Below, one piece after another: positions 16,660 to 25,589 of a stretch of 64,000 nt of DNA. The stretch covers positions 992,001 to 1,056,000 of the forward strand of contig CAVPGP010000001.1 of NCBI GenBank assembly GCA_963704025.1, read 5' to 3'. Every line of letters begins with the position of its first letter. Within the stretch, counting starts at the first letter, position 1. The position numbers and the translations under genes are program-made. Under the pieces are notes generated by a model. That model was not told the DNA's origin and did not search any database. It saw only the letters and a list, made by a program, of their open reading frames with translations. The stretch is from CAVPGP01 sp963704025 (GTDB lineage: Bacteria > Actinomycetota > Thermoleophilia > Gaiellales > Gaiellaceae).

Positions 16660-17025
16660 TCAGGCTCCCACCGGCGCGCTGCGCATCACCACCGGCCGGA
16701 CCTCGATCGCGCCGTGCCTCGCGGACGGGACGCGGGCTGCCCAGGCGGCCGCCTCCTCCGGGGTGTCGACGTCGATCAGGTAGTAGCCGCCGAGCGTCTC
16801 CTTCGTCTCAGCGAACGGCCCGTCGTGCACGATCGTCTCGCCGTCGCGAACGGAGACCGTGGTCGCGCTGGACGTGGCCTGGAGCTCGTCCCCGGCGACG
16901 TGCGCCCCGGCGTCGCGCAGCGCCTGGCCGAACGCGCCGTACTCGGCGTACATGGCGTTGCGCTCGTCGTCGGAGAGGCCGTCCCAGGCGTTCTCGGCGG
17001 AGTAGATCAGGAGCATGTACTGCAT
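16660..17025 (-). CDS. DGPF/YCII-domain protein, paralogue
   Basis: 121 residues with MQYMLLIYSAE and DGPFAETKETLGGYYLIDVDTPEEA. It is the same length as its neighbour and about half identical by eye. It is the first gene of the DGPF-DGPF-sigma operon, with GAGGAGG visible on the coding strand just upstream of the ATG. It is probably a target or partner of the sigma factor. Confidence 0.85.
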   Translation of the reverse strand: MQYMLLIYSAENAWDGLSDDERNAMYAEYGAFGQALRDAGAHVAGDELQATSSATTVSVRDGETIVHDGPFAETKETLGGYYLIDVDTPEEAAAWAARVPSARHGAIEVRPVVMRSAPVGA

Positions 17026-17098
17026 GGCTGCCTCCTCGGTCGGGTTTCGACTCTACGACGAACGGGGTCGTGGGAAATCGACAGCGCAGGCACGCGCC

Positions 17099-17608
17099 CT
17101 ATGTGCCGGTGAGCTGGACCGCGTCGTCGCCGTTCTCGTCGCCGACGTAGATATGACCGTCCCTCGCGAACGCGAGCTCGGCTCCGTCCGGGGAAAGCGA
17201 CTCGCCGCTGGGGTGGGAGAGCGTGTCCACCGGGCCGCTCCGCAGCCGGCGCACGCTCGAGCCGTCTGCGCTGGCGGCGAAGGCTCGGCCTGAGCGGAGG
17301 AAGGCGATGCGCTTCCCCACCCACGTGACGCCGGAGTGGGGAGCCGCGTCGGCGATCCTGATCTGCTCGGCGCCGTCCGAGTCCATGACGAAGAGGGCGC
17401 CCGAGTCCTCGTCCGTCCGCACGAAGGCGATCAGGGAGCCGTCCGGCGACCAGGCCGGCGCCGCGTCCTTCGGCTTCTTCGTCAGCGAGCTCTTGAGCCC
17501 GTCGTTCACCGCCGCGCCGATCGAGACGCCGATGGTGCCGAGCACGAAGAGGAGGACGATGAGCGCGACGCCCTCCGCCAGGATCAGCGAGAGTGGGCGG
17601 CCCTTCAT
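17099..17608 (-). CDS. Membrane-anchored PD40 (TolB-like beta-propeller) protein
   Basis: 169 residues from ATG 17608, within the last codons of the upstream helicase gene. One N-terminal transmembrane helix (LILAEGVALIVLLFVLGTIG) is followed by PD40 repeats: APAWSPDGSLIAFVR, GVTWVGKRIAFLR, SLSPDGAELAFARDGHIYV. Three or four blades are too few for a complete propeller, so it may oligomerise. It is exported or membrane-bound; function unknown. Confidence 0.72.
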   Translation of the reverse strand: MKGRPLSLILAEGVALIVLLFVLGTIGVSIGAAVNDGLKSSLTKKPKDAAPAWSPDGSLIAFVRTDEDSGALFVMDSDGAEQIRIADAAPHSGVTWVGKRIAFLRSGRAFAASADGSSVRRLRSGPVDTLSHPSGESLSPDGAELAFARDGHIYVGDENGDDAVQLTGT

Positions 17609-19827
17609 CAAGCGAGCAGCCTGCGCAGCAACGTGAGCGCCGAAGACTTGTCCAGCATCTCGTTCAGATTGCCGCATTTGGGAGATTGGACGCACGACGG
17701 GCAGCCTTGTTCGCAGGGACAGCCGGCGATCATCTTCACAGTGTCCTCCACCCAGCCCTCGAATGCGTCGAAGCCGCGCTCCGTGATCCCGACCCCACCG
17801 GGATGGCCGTCGTAGACGAAGACGGTCGGGCGGCCTGTCTGAAAGTGCAGGTTGGTCGAGAGCCCGCCGATGTCCCAGCGGTCGCACATGGCCCAGAGCG
17901 GCAGGATCGCGATCATCGCGTGCTCCGCCGCGTGCAGCGCTCCGAGCAGCTTCGGCAGGTCGTCGAGCCCTTCGAGGTGCGCCGGCTCCGGGAGGTACCA
18001 GATCGCCTCCGTGTCGAACGCGGTCTCGGGCATCAGCAACGGGACGACGTCGATCGTCTCCTGGGTCTGGACGCTCTTGCGCTGGTAGCCGATCACCTGC
18101 TCCGTGACGGTGATACGCCCGAACGAGAGGTCGAGGCCCAGGCGCCGCTCGGTGCGCAGCTCCTCGAGGATCGCCGTGGACGTCTCCTTCTTCGGCTGCG
18201 TGTAGTAGTCGCCGGGGTACGGGACGACGAGGGCCGTGCGTGACTCGAGGTCGAGCTCCCGGACGAGGAACGACTCGCCGAGGTGCAGGTACACGGCGCC
18301 TTCGTGCACCGTCGAGTAGGCGCGGCCGCGCTCGACCAGTCCGAGGATCGAGCCGCTGCCCGCGTCGACGACGGTGAACGAGTCCGCGTCGGTCGCCCGC
18401 AGGGGGACGCGTGCCGCCGGATAGTCGCGGCCCGCCCAGACGTAGCCCGCCTTGGTGCGCTTCAGCTCCGGGAGGAGGGCGGCTCGCTCGAGCGCCTCGT
18501 CGCCGAGCTCCGCGCGGTCGGCGTCGTCGAGCGGCGCCTCGAAGGCCGCCGCGCGCACGTGCCCATCGAGGACGCGTGGGTTGGCGTGGTCCAGGATGGC
18601 CGCCTCGACGCGGCGGCCGAGCAGCGCGTCCGGCTCGCGCATGAAGTACTGGTCGAGCGCGTCCTCGGAGGCGACGAGCACCGCGAGCCCGTGTCCGCGC
18701 CGGCCGGCACGGCCCCACTGCTGCCGGAGCGAGGCGACGGTGCCCGGAAAGCCGACGGAGACCACGGCGTCGAGCAGCCCGATGTCGATCCCGAGCTCGA
18801 GCGCATTCGTGGCGGAGACGCCGAGCAGCTCGCCCGCCACGAGTCGCCGCTCGATCTCACGCCGCTGCGCAGGCGTGTAGCCGGCGCGGTACGGCGAGAG
18901 ACGGGAGTCGTCCCCGAGCCGGTCGGCGGCGAAGCGGTGGATCAGCTCGGCCGCCTTGCGGCTCTTGGCGAAGACGAGCGTGCGCAGCTCGCGCTCCACC
19001 AAGGAGGCGAGGAGCCTCGACGCCTCACCGAGGGCGGACGCTCGCAGGCCGAGCTCCTCATCCACGAGCGGCGGGTTCCAGAGCGCGATCGTCCGTTCTG
19101 CGCGGGGCGCGGCATCGTCTCCGATCACGGTCGCCGGGGCGCCGAGCAGGCGCTGTGCCAGCTCGCCGGGGTTCGAGATCGTGGCCGAGGCGAGCAGGAA
19201 CTGCGGCTCCGCCCCGTACACGCGGGCCAGCCGCCGGAGGCGGCGGAGGACGTTCGCCACGTGGGAGCCGAATACGCCTCGGTAGACATGCGCCTCGTCG
19301 ACGATCACGTAGCGCAGGTTCGCCAGCACGTCGCCCCAGCGGTCGTGGTGCGGCAGCACTCCGACGTGGAGCATGTCCGGGTTCGAGAGGATCACGTTGG
19401 CCCACTTCCGCACGTGCCAGCGCTGCTCAGCCGGCGTGTCCCCGTCGTAGATCGCAGCGCGGAGCTTCGGAAGGCGGTAGTGGGAGAGGGCGCGCGCCTG
19501 ATCCTGGGCGAGGGCCTTCGTCGGATAGAGGTAGAGGGCACGCAGCTTCGGCTCGCGCGCGAGCGCGTCGAGCACGGGCAGGTTGAACGCCAGCGTCTTC
19601 CCGGAGGCGGTGCCGGTCGTGACGATCACGTTCTCGCCGCGGGCCGCGGTGTCCCAGGCCGCGCGCTGGTGGCCGTAGAGCGCCTCGACGCCGATCGCGT
19701 CGCGCACCTGTGGGCTCAGGCCCTCCGGGATCGGGGCCAGGCGGGCCTCGCGCGCACCCTCCGTCGTCAGGTAGGCGAGCTCCTCGCCGACGAGCGCGGC
19801 GTCCCAGGGTGCGACGGTGCGGGCCAT
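17608..19827 (-). CDS. MrfA/YprA-like DEAH-box helicase with C-terminal zinc cluster
   Basis: 739 residues. Walker A is TGTASGKT (~71-78), DEAH box VIVDEAHVYRG, motif III SATISNP, and the second RecA domain ends in QQWGRAGRRG. The C-terminal DUF1998 region carries four cysteines in CPCEQGCPSC...KCG. This combination matches Bacillus MrfA (YprA), a 3'-5' helicase for repair of mitomycin-type DNA adducts. The partner nuclease MrfB is not seen here. The downstream PD40 gene overlaps its stop. Confidence 0.88.
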   Translation of the reverse strand: MARTVAPWDAALVGEELAYLTTEGAREARLAPIPEGLSPQVRDAIGVEALYGHQRAAWDTAARGENVIVTTGTASGKTLAFNLPVLDALAREPKLRALYLYPTKALAQDQARALSHYRLPKLRAAIYDGDTPAEQRWHVRKWANVILSNPDMLHVGVLPHHDRWGDVLANLRYVIVDEAHVYRGVFGSHVANVLRRLRRLARVYGAEPQFLLASATISNPGELAQRLLGAPATVIGDDAAPRAERTIALWNPPLVDEELGLRASALGEASRLLASLVERELRTLVFAKSRKAAELIHRFAADRLGDDSRLSPYRAGYTPAQRREIERRLVAGELLGVSATNALELGIDIGLLDAVVSVGFPGTVASLRQQWGRAGRRGHGLAVLVASEDALDQYFMREPDALLGRRVEAAILDHANPRVLDGHVRAAAFEAPLDDADRAELGDEALERAALLPELKRTKAGYVWAGRDYPAARVPLRATDADSFTVVDAGSGSILGLVERGRAYSTVHEGAVYLHLGESFLVRELDLESRTALVVPYPGDYYTQPKKETSTAILEELRTERRLGLDLSFGRITVTEQVIGYQRKSVQTQETIDVVPLLMPETAFDTEAIWYLPEPAHLEGLDDLPKLLGALHAAEHAMIAILPLWAMCDRWDIGGLSTNLHFQTGRPTVFVYDGHPGGVGITERGFDAFEGWVEDTVKMIAGCPCEQGCPSCVQSPKCGNLNEMLDKSSALTLLRRLLA

Positions 19828-20064
19828 GCGTCTATTGAAGCTTCCAGCGCTGTCCGGCCGGTGGAAGGTGTTGAATGGCGATTTCGAGGGGTCAAGGAAC
19901 GCCGTCTTTCTGCCGAACTACGGGGACATGTACCTCCGCCTTCGCCTCATGCAGCGCCTCGGCCTCCTCGGCCCGCTGGTTCGCGCCCATCGCGCGCTCG
20001 AGTCCGGGCCTGTGTCGCCTGATCCCCGCCGCCTCTCGCGGCCGGTCGTCTCGCGCCGCCCGGC
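19828..20064. other. Intergenic region, possible small ORF
   Basis: 237 nt between the divergently placed helicase start and the methyltransferase end. A + strand ORF (ATG 19929 to 20068, 46 codons) is open but matches nothing recognised, has no strong ribosome site and runs into the methyltransferase stop. No repeat or terminator was seen. Confidence 0.25.
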
Positions 20065-20736
20065 CTAGCTAGCGCGCGCCCGGACGACGACCGGAACCGG
20101 GTAGTCACGCTCGCCCGGCTCCTCGAACCGCTCGAGCTCGAGGCCCGCGTCGAGGAACGCCTGCACGAAGGAGCCGAGCGTGACGTGCACCGCGCCGACC
20201 TTCGCCCGGAGCCCCGCCGGGGAGATGCCCGGCCCGTGCTCGTAGCGTCCGGCGCGCCGGTAGCCGGGGTAGAGCTTCGGGACTCCTTCGCCTGCGACGA
20301 ACTCCGAATGCGGCCCCACGAAGCACGGGTGGACGCCCAGGTAGACGAAGATGCCGCCCGGGCGGAGGACGCGCCGGACCTCCCGAAGCACGGCCGCGAA
20401 GTCGTCCACGTCGGTGTGCGTCCACATCGAGACCCCCGCGTCGAAGGTCCCGTTCTCGAACGGCAGCTCCTCGGCAGCGCCGCGGACCACGTCGCAGCCG
20501 CGCTCTCGCGCCAGCCGGAGCTGGGCCTCCGAGAGGTCGACGCCGGAGACCGTCCAGCCCGCTTCCGCGAACGCGAGCATGTGCGAGCCGCCGCCGCAGC
20601 CGACGTCGAGCAGGCGGCCCGGACCGGAGCCGAGCAGACGCTGGACGACGGCGCGTCCGGCGAGACCGAGCTCCGACGTGGCGAGCGTCTCGTCGTACCA
20701 GCCGGCGACGTCGTCGTACCGGGCCTCGCGCGTCAT
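20065..20736 (-). CDS. Class I SAM-dependent methyltransferase
   Basis: 223 residues from ATG 20736; the 18-codon extension to 20790 would enter the TPP riboswitch region and is rejected. Motif I is LLDVGCGGGSH, the acidic loop is VDLSEAQLRLAR, and the post-motif is LREVRRVLRPGGIFVYLG, all Methyltransf_11-like. The substrate is unknown. It is transcribed divergently from the thiamine operon. Confidence 0.85.
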   Translation of the reverse strand: MTREARYDDVAGWYDETLATSELGLAGRAVVQRLLGSGPGRLLDVGCGGGSHMLAFAEAGWTVSGVDLSEAQLRLARERGCDVVRGAAEELPFENGTFDAGVSMWTHTDVDDFAAVLREVRRVLRPGGIFVYLGVHPCFVGPHSEFVAGEGVPKLYPGYRRAGRYEHGPGISPAGLRAKVGAVHVTLGSFVQAFLDAGLELERFEEPGERDYPVPVVVRARAS

Positions 20737-20756
20737 GCGCCCGATGCTAGCCTCGG

Positions 20757-20830
20757 ACGACCGGGGTGCCCCGCCGGGGGCTGAGAACACACCCGTCGAA
20801 CCTGATCCGGGTCATGCCGGCGAAGGGAGC
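20757..20830 (+). promoter_or_regulatory. TPP riboswitch (THI element)
   Basis: The conserved pieces occur in order: GGGGTGCC...GGGGGCTGAGA (P3 arm, CTGAGA at ~20780), then ACCTGATCCGGGTCATGCCGGCGAAGGGAG (20800-20829), the pyrophosphate-binding half. Its end is 2 nt before the thiD ATG, so the switch probably works by hiding the ribosome-binding AGGGAG. It would shut the thi operon when thiamine pyrophosphate is plentiful. Confidence 0.93.
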
Positions 20831-20832
20831 AG

Positions 20833-21612
20833 ATGATTCCGCGAGCGTTGACCATCGCCACGTCCGACTCGGGCGGCGGCGCAGGCATCCAGGCCGACCT
20901 GAAGGCGTTCGCCGCCATGGGCTGCCACGGCACGAGCGTCCTGGTCGCGCTGACCGCGCAGAACACAACGGCGGTCACGGCGATCCACGAGCTGCCGCCG
21001 GACTTCGTGCTGGCGCAGCTCGACGCAGTCTTCTCGGACATCGGCGTCGACGCCGCGAAGACCGGCATGCTCTTCTCGAGGCGCCTGATCGAGACGGTCG
21101 CCGCCTACATCGAGGAGCATCCCGTGCCGCTCGTCGTCGACCCGGTGATGGTGGCGAGCTCGGGAGCGCAGCTGCTGCAGGACGACGCCGTCGAGGCGCT
21201 CGTGGGCCGGCTGTTCCCGCTGGCCGCCGTCGTGACGCCGAACCTCCCTGAGGCGCAGGCCCTGTGCGGCCTCGAGACCGAGGACAGGCGTATTCTCGCG
21301 GAGCGGCTCGTCGGGCTGGGCGCCCGGGCGGCGCTCGTGACCGGTGGTCATGGAGGATCCTCGATTGACCATCTCTTCGACGGATCGGATCATCTGGAGA
21401 TCGCAGTGCCGCGACACGCCGTCGCGGCGACCCACGGCGCGGGTTGCACCCACTCTGCGAGCCTGGCGGCGCTACTCGCGCGCGGCAAACCCCTCCCCTC
21501 CGCCGCGCGCGAGGCCGCCCGGGTCGCGGCCGAAGCGGTGCGGCGCGGCCTCGTCCAGATCGGCTCCGGCGAGGGGCCCGTCGACGTCCTCCACCTCGAA
21601 GGAGCTCGATGA
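20833..21612 (+). CDS. thiD: Hydroxymethylpyrimidine/phosphomethylpyrimidine kinase
   Basis: 259 residues. ThiD phosphorylates HMP to HMP-P and HMP-PP for thiamine synthesis. N-terminal TIATSDSGGGAGIQADLKAF, central VVDPVMVASSG and the C-terminal anion-hole region HGAGCTHSASLAA (normally GTGC) are ThiD family marks. It is the first gene of the riboswitch operon and overlaps thiM by 4 nt (ATGA). Confidence 0.93.
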   Translation: MIPRALTIATSDSGGGAGIQADLKAFAAMGCHGTSVLVALTAQNTTAVTAIHELPPDFVLAQLDAVFSDIGVDAAKTGMLFSRRLIETVAAYIEEHPVPLVVDPVMVASSGAQLLQDDAVEALVGRLFPLAAVVTPNLPEAQALCGLETEDRRILAERLVGLGARAALVTGGHGGSSIDHLFDGSDHLEIAVPRHAVAATHGAGCTHSASLAALLARGKPLPSAAREAARVAAEAVRRGLVQIGSGEGPVDVLHLEGAR

Positions 21613-22403
21613 CGCTGACCACCGGCGCCGACCTGCGCGCCCTGCGCGAGCGGAAGCCGCTCGTGCACCAGATCACGAACTACGTCGTCATGAACGAGAC
21701 CGCGAACGCGACGCTCGCCCTGGGTGCGCTGCCGGTGATGGCGCACGCGCCGGAGGAGGTCGAGGAGATGGTCGGTCTCGCGGGTGCGCTCGTGCTGAAC
21801 ATCGGCACCCTGTCCGCGCACTGGGTCGAGGCGATGCTGGCCGCCGGCCAGACGGCGAACTCCCGCGGCGTCCCGGTCGTGCTCGATCCCGTCGGCGCCG
21901 GTGCCACCGCCTTCCGCACCGAGACTGCAAAGCGGATCCTCGACGTCGTGGACGTCGCCGTCCTGCGCGGCAACGCCGGCGAGATCGCGACGCTTGTGGG
22001 CGTGGACGCCGAGGTGCGCGGGGTCGAGTCGATCGGGGGCGGGGGCGACTCCGCCGAGCTGGCGCGGGCGGCCGCTCGTGCGCTCGGGCTGGTCGCGTCG
22101 GTGACCGGGCCGATCGATCACGTCTCGGACGGCGAGCGCGTCCTCGCGATCTCGAACGGCCATTCGCTGCTCGCCTCGATCACCGGCACGGGGTGCATGT
22201 CGACGGCGATCACGGGCTGCTTCCTCGCGGTCGCCGCGGAGCGGCCGCTGGAAGCGGCCGCCGAGGCGCTCGTCGCCTTCGGCGTCGCGGGGGAGGACGC
22301 GGCTCGGGACGCGAAGGGGCCAGGGAGCTTCCATGTCAATCTCTACGATGCGCTCGCGGCGCTCGAACCGGGGACGATCGACGCGCGGGCCTGCGCGACG
22401 TGA
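21609..22403 (+). CDS. thiM: Hydroxyethylthiazole kinase
   Basis: 264 residues from ATG 21609. PLVHQITNYVVMNETANATLALGALPVM is the typical ThiM start, with GQTANSRGVPVVLDPVGAGAT and the GTGCMSTAI anion hole. It phosphorylates the salvaged thiazole moiety. Its presence without thiG, thiS or thiC nearby suggests salvage of HMP and thiazole rather than complete synthesis from this locus. It overlaps thiE by 4 nt. Confidence 0.94.
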   Translation: MTLTTGADLRALRERKPLVHQITNYVVMNETANATLALGALPVMAHAPEEVEEMVGLAGALVLNIGTLSAHWVEAMLAAGQTANSRGVPVVLDPVGAGATAFRTETAKRILDVVDVAVLRGNAGEIATLVGVDAEVRGVESIGGGGDSAELARAAARALGLVASVTGPIDHVSDGERVLAISNGHSLLASITGTGCMSTAITGCFLAVAAERPLEAAAEALVAFGVAGEDAARDAKGPGSFHVNLYDALAALEPGTIDARACAT

Positions 22404-22939
22404 GAGTCCACGCGATCGTCGCGGATCTCGAGACAGCCGGCCGTGCCGTCGATGCGGGCGCGACGATCGTGCAGCTGCGCGTCAAGGGAGCCTCGACCCA
22501 AGAGCTCGTCTCGCAGGGTGCCGGGTTCACGGAGCTGGGCGTGCCCTTCGTCGTCAACGACGACGTCGAGGCTGCGATCCGGCTGCGCGCGGACGGGGTG
22601 CATCTGGGGCAGGGCGACGCCGGCGCGGAGCGGGCCCGCGCTGCAGGGCTTCTGTTGGGCCGCTCGGCGTCGACGCTCGACCAGGCGCTCGCGGCCGAGG
22701 CCGACTACCTCGGCGTCGGGCCGGTCTGGGCCACGCCGTCGAAGGGCGACGCGGACCTGGCGCTGGGCCTCGACGAGCTGCGGCGAATCTGCGCGGCGGT
22801 CGACGTGCCTGTCGTCGCCATCGGGGGCGTCGACGCGTCGAATGCAGCACAATGCATCCGCGCCGGTGCAGTCGGTGTGGCCGTGATCCGCGCCGCGACC
22901 GATCCCGCGCTGAGGAGGGCCGTTGACGAGGCTCTCTGA
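22400..22939 (+). CDS. thiE: Thiamine-phosphate synthase
   Basis: 179 residues from GTG 22400 (GTGA overlap). It joins HMP-PP and thiazole phosphate to thiamine phosphate. FVVNDDVEAAIRLRADGVHLGQGD holds the Mg-pyrophosphate site, followed by GRSASTLDQA, YLGVGPVWATPSKGDA and VVAIGGVDASN. It is about 25 residues shorter at the N-terminus than most ThiE. It overlaps thiL by 17 nt. Confidence 0.9.
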   Translation: MRVHAIVADLETAGRAVDAGATIVQLRVKGASTQELVSQGAGFTELGVPFVVNDDVEAAIRLRADGVHLGQGDAGAERARAAGLLLGRSASTLDQALAAEADYLGVGPVWATPSKGDADLALGLDELRRICAAVDVPVVAIGGVDASNAAQCIRAGAVGVAVIRAATDPALRRAVDEAL

Positions 22940-23741
22940 CGTCGGCGAGTTGGGTCTGCTCGCCGAGCTCGAGCGGCGTGGGCTCGCGCAGCGCATCGAG
23001 AACGACGCAGCCGAGCTCGCCGACGGGCTCGTCGTGACCCAGGACACGCTGGTCGAGGGGGTGCACTTCCGGCTCGACTGGATCTCCTGGCGGGACCTCG
23101 GCTTCAGGGCGGCCGCAGCGAGCATCAGCGACCTCGCAGCCTCCGGTGCCGAGCCGGAAGGGCTCCTCGTCAGCTTCGGCGCGCCGTCCTCGAGCCGGCT
23201 CGAGGACGCGCTCGAGCTGTACGAGGGCATCGCCGAGACGGGCGTGGCCGTCCTCGGCGGGGACACGACCCGAGCCGAGCTGGTCGTCCTGAGCGTCACC
23301 GCGCTCGGACGCGCGGAGCGCGTCCCTGGGCGTGCCGGCGCGCGGCCCGGCGACGTCCTGGTCGTCACAGGCCCGCTCGGCGCGGCCGGAGCCGCGTTTC
23401 GGCGCGGCTCATTCGTCCGACCGCCGTTGCGGATCGCGGAGGGGCGCAGGCTCGGCGTCGTGGCGCACGCCATGCTCGACCTCTCCGACGGCCTCGCCCG
23501 CGATGCCGGGCACATCGCACGGCGATCGGGCTGCCGGGTCGCGATCGAGCTCGCGCGGGTGCCGCTCGTCGAGGGCGCAGAGCTCTCGGACCTCGCCTTC
23601 GGCGAGGACTACGAGCTTCTGGCCGCCGTGGAGGATCCGCTCGGCTTCGTCGAGATCGGGAGGATCGAGCCCGGCGAAGGGGTCGAGCTCATGTGGGAAG
23701 GCGAGCCCGTGGAGCTGTCGGGCTGGGAGCACTTCCGTTGA
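22923..23741 (+). CDS. thiL: Thiamine-monophosphate kinase
   Basis: 272 residues from a TTG start preceded by GAGGAGG at a good spacing. ThiL makes thiamine pyrophosphate, the ligand of the upstream riboswitch. The AIRS-type fold is shown by NDAAEL...VVTQDTLVEGVHF, SDLAASGAEPEG, VLGGDTTRAELVVLSVTALG and DLSDGLARDAGHIA. It is shorter than the usual ~320 residues. It is the last gene of the thi operon; 215 nt with no recognised feature follow. Confidence 0.9.
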   Translation: MTRLSDVGELGLLAELERRGLAQRIENDAAELADGLVVTQDTLVEGVHFRLDWISWRDLGFRAAAASISDLAASGAEPEGLLVSFGAPSSSRLEDALELYEGIAETGVAVLGGDTTRAELVVLSVTALGRAERVPGRAGARPGDVLVVTGPLGAAGAAFRRGSFVRPPLRIAEGRRLGVVAHAMLDLSDGLARDAGHIARRSGCRVAIELARVPLVEGAELSDLAFGEDYELLAAVEDPLGFVEIGRIEPGEGVELMWEGEPVELSGWEHFR

Positions 23742-23956
23742 CTGCGCGGTGACGGCCCGCAGGTCGTGGTGCCGGCGTTTCTCGGTTGTTCGAAGCGTGC
23801 GACGGGTATCCGCGGGGCGATCACCTCCTCGGCAGCTGACATCGACCTCCAGCGTCGCAGACGTCGCGGCCGGGCCATGGCCACCACGGCCACGGCTTCC
23901 GTCACGAAAGCGTCAAGAACGCGTGAAGATCGCGCACCAACGCATCCACAGCCGTC

Positions 23957-24487
23957 CTAAAGAGTCGTCCGCGGGTAGCAGAAGTCCACGAGCCAGCGCC
24001 CCCGGACGTCGTGCAGCTCGCATTCGTAGACGCGCTGCTCGCCCGAGGGCTTCCGCGGCAGCACGAGGACGTCATAACCCAGGACGCCGCGGTAGGAGTA
24101 CTTGAGCGTCAGCCCGTACGAGCGGAAGTCGTCCTTCGGGTAGGGCGGCACGGGCAGCGTCCCGGCGTCCCACTCCGCCCTTGTCGAGCCCTCGCGCATG
24201 TGCGGCGTGGCGAGCTCCCAGGCCCGGCCGGGGCGGTCGCGGATCACCGCCGTCCGCACGAAGCCGTCGAGCGTCTGCTCGGCCGCGCGACGCTCCGCGG
24301 CCGTGGCGGGCACGTGCTTCGGCTCCCGGACCACCTGGGCCGGCTCGTCGGTCGTCGGCGTCTGGAGCGAATGGCCCGTGTTGCGGAAGAACGCCAGCAG
24401 GATCGCGACGACCGCGACCACGAGCAAGACGGCTGCACGCCGGGCAAGGCGCTTCCGCGCCCGGTGCGATTCCGGGAGGCGCAGCAT
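23957..24487 (-). CDS. Hypothetical membrane-anchored protein
   Basis: 176 residues from ATG 24487. A basic N-terminus (RKRLARRAAVLL) leads into one transmembrane helix (VVAVVAILLAFFRNT), then a soluble domain of ~130 residues facing outward, with two cysteines. No family is recognised; the compact domain with RAWELATPHMREG resembles small periplasmic NTF2-like domains. It lies 23 nt downstream of trxA on the same strand and may share its transcript. Confidence 0.6.
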   Translation of the reverse strand: MLRLPESHRARKRLARRAAVLLVVAVVAILLAFFRNTGHSLQTPTTDEPAQVVREPKHVPATAAERRAAEQTLDGFVRTAVIRDRPGRAWELATPHMREGSTRAEWDAGTLPVPPYPKDDFRSYGLTLKYSYRGVLGYDVLVLPRKPSGEQRVYECELHDVRGRWLVDFCYPRTTL

Positions 24488-24510
24488 CGGCGCAGGGTAG
24501 CCGTCGGCCG

Positions 24511-24822
24511 CTAGGCGTACTTTGCGAGCGCGCGCTCGTACTGCGAGCGCGGCCGCGCGCCGACGAGCGTCTCGCGCACCTCCCCGTCCGAGAAGATCGT
24601 CACGGTCGGGATCGACAGGACGCCGTATCGCGACGCCGTCGACGGGTTCGTGTCGATGTCGAGCTTGACGAACTCGATCGACTCCAACTCGTCTGCGAGC
24701 TGCTCGAGAATCGGCGTCACGGCGTGGCACGGCCCGCACCACGGCGCCCAGAAGTCCACGACCACGGGTCGGGTGGCTCGGACGACCACCTGCTCGAAGT
24801 CCTGATCCGTGACGTCGCGCAT
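24511..24822 (-). CDS. trxA: Thioredoxin
   Basis: 103 residues with the redox motif FWAPWCGPC (Cys 29 and 32), the cis-proline in SIPTVTIF and the buried Asp in VVDFW. It is a cytosolic disulfide reductase of normal length. It sits 9 nt from the end of the upstream glycosyltransferase gene on the same strand. Confidence 0.93.
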   Translation of the reverse strand: MRDVTDQDFEQVVVRATRPVVVDFWAPWCGPCHAVTPILEQLADELESIEFVKLDIDTNPSTASRYGVLSIPTVTIFSDGEVRETLVGARPRSQYERALAKYA

Positions 24823-24831
24823 CTCCGCAGG

Positions 24832-25569
24832 TTACAAGCGGCCGAGCAGGCCTTGCAGGCGGAGCCAGGGCACCTTCCAGACCGCCTCCGCCACGATCGT
24901 CCGGCTCATCTTCGAGTGACCAACCTCGCGGTCCGCGAACACGATCGGCACCTCGACCACGCGGAACCCCCTGCGCCGCGCTCGATAGGTGAGCTCGATC
25001 TGAAACGCGTAGCCGCGCGACGTCACGCCGTCGAGGTCGATCGACTCCAGCACCTCGCGGCGGAACGCCTTGAAGCCTCCGGTTGGATCGTGCACGGGCA
25101 TGAGCAGCAGTCGCGTGTAGAGGGAGGCGCCGGAGGAGATCAGCCGCCGCAGAAAGCCCCAGTTCCGTACGCCGCCCCCCGGAACGTATCGCGACCCGAG
25201 CACGAGGTCGGCGTCGGCCGCCGCCGCGATCAGCCTCGGCACGTCGGCCGGATCGTGTGAGAAGTCGCAGTCCATCTCGAGGATCAGCTCGGCGCCCTCG
25301 TCGAGCGCGCGCCGGAAGCCGGCGATGTAGGCCCGGCCGAGGCCTTCCTTGCGCTCGCGATGGAGGACGTCCACGTAGTCGAGCGCCGCCGCCAGCCGGT
25401 CCGCGATCTGTCCGGTGCCGTCGGGGGAGCTGTCGTCGATCACGAGCACACGCACCCCGTGCTCGCCGAGTGCGTGCACCATCGGCTCGAGGTTCTCGCG
25501 CTCGTTGTACGTCGGCAAGCAGACGATCACATCCGATCCGGCGAGCGCATCTGGTCCGGAGGGCCGCAT
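24832..25569 (-). CDS. Glycosyltransferase family 2, polyprenol-monophosphomannose synthase-like
   Basis: 245 residues. CLPTYNERENL, VIDDSSPDGTG and LEMDCDFSHDPADVP match the DPM1/Ppm1 catalytic module, with GSRYVPGG and DPTGGFKAFRREVLE further on. It lacks a C-terminal membrane domain, as in the soluble DPM1 type. The likely product is polyprenyl-phosphate-mannose for cell-envelope mannosylation. It is divergent from polX, with 20 nt between the starts. Confidence 0.85.
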   Translation of the reverse strand: MRPSGPDALAGSDVIVCLPTYNERENLEPMVHALGEHGVRVLVIDDSSPDGTGQIADRLAAALDYVDVLHRERKEGLGRAYIAGFRRALDEGAELILEMDCDFSHDPADVPRLIAAAADADLVLGSRYVPGGGVRNWGFLRRLISSGASLYTRLLLMPVHDPTGGFKAFRREVLESIDLDGVTSRGYAFQIELTYRARRRGFRVVEVPIVFADREVGHSKMSRTIVAEAVWKVPWLRLQGLLGRL

Positions 25570-25589
25570 CGACGGGCTATTGTCGCCAC

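Noticed and set aside
19929..20068. 46-codon plus-strand ORF between the helicase and methyltransferase genes
   Set aside because: No homology recognised, weak start context, and it runs over the methyltransferase stop; reported only as an intergenic note.
20737..20790. Longer N-terminus for the methyltransferase (start 20790)
   Set aside because: The extension overlaps the TPP riboswitch and the added residues are not family-like; ATG 20736 gives the normal start.
23742..23956. Possible gene or RNA in the gap after thiL
   Set aside because: Frames are short and unlike proteins. Only weak GC-rich inverted repeats (around CCATGGCC at 23875) are visible, not enough to call.
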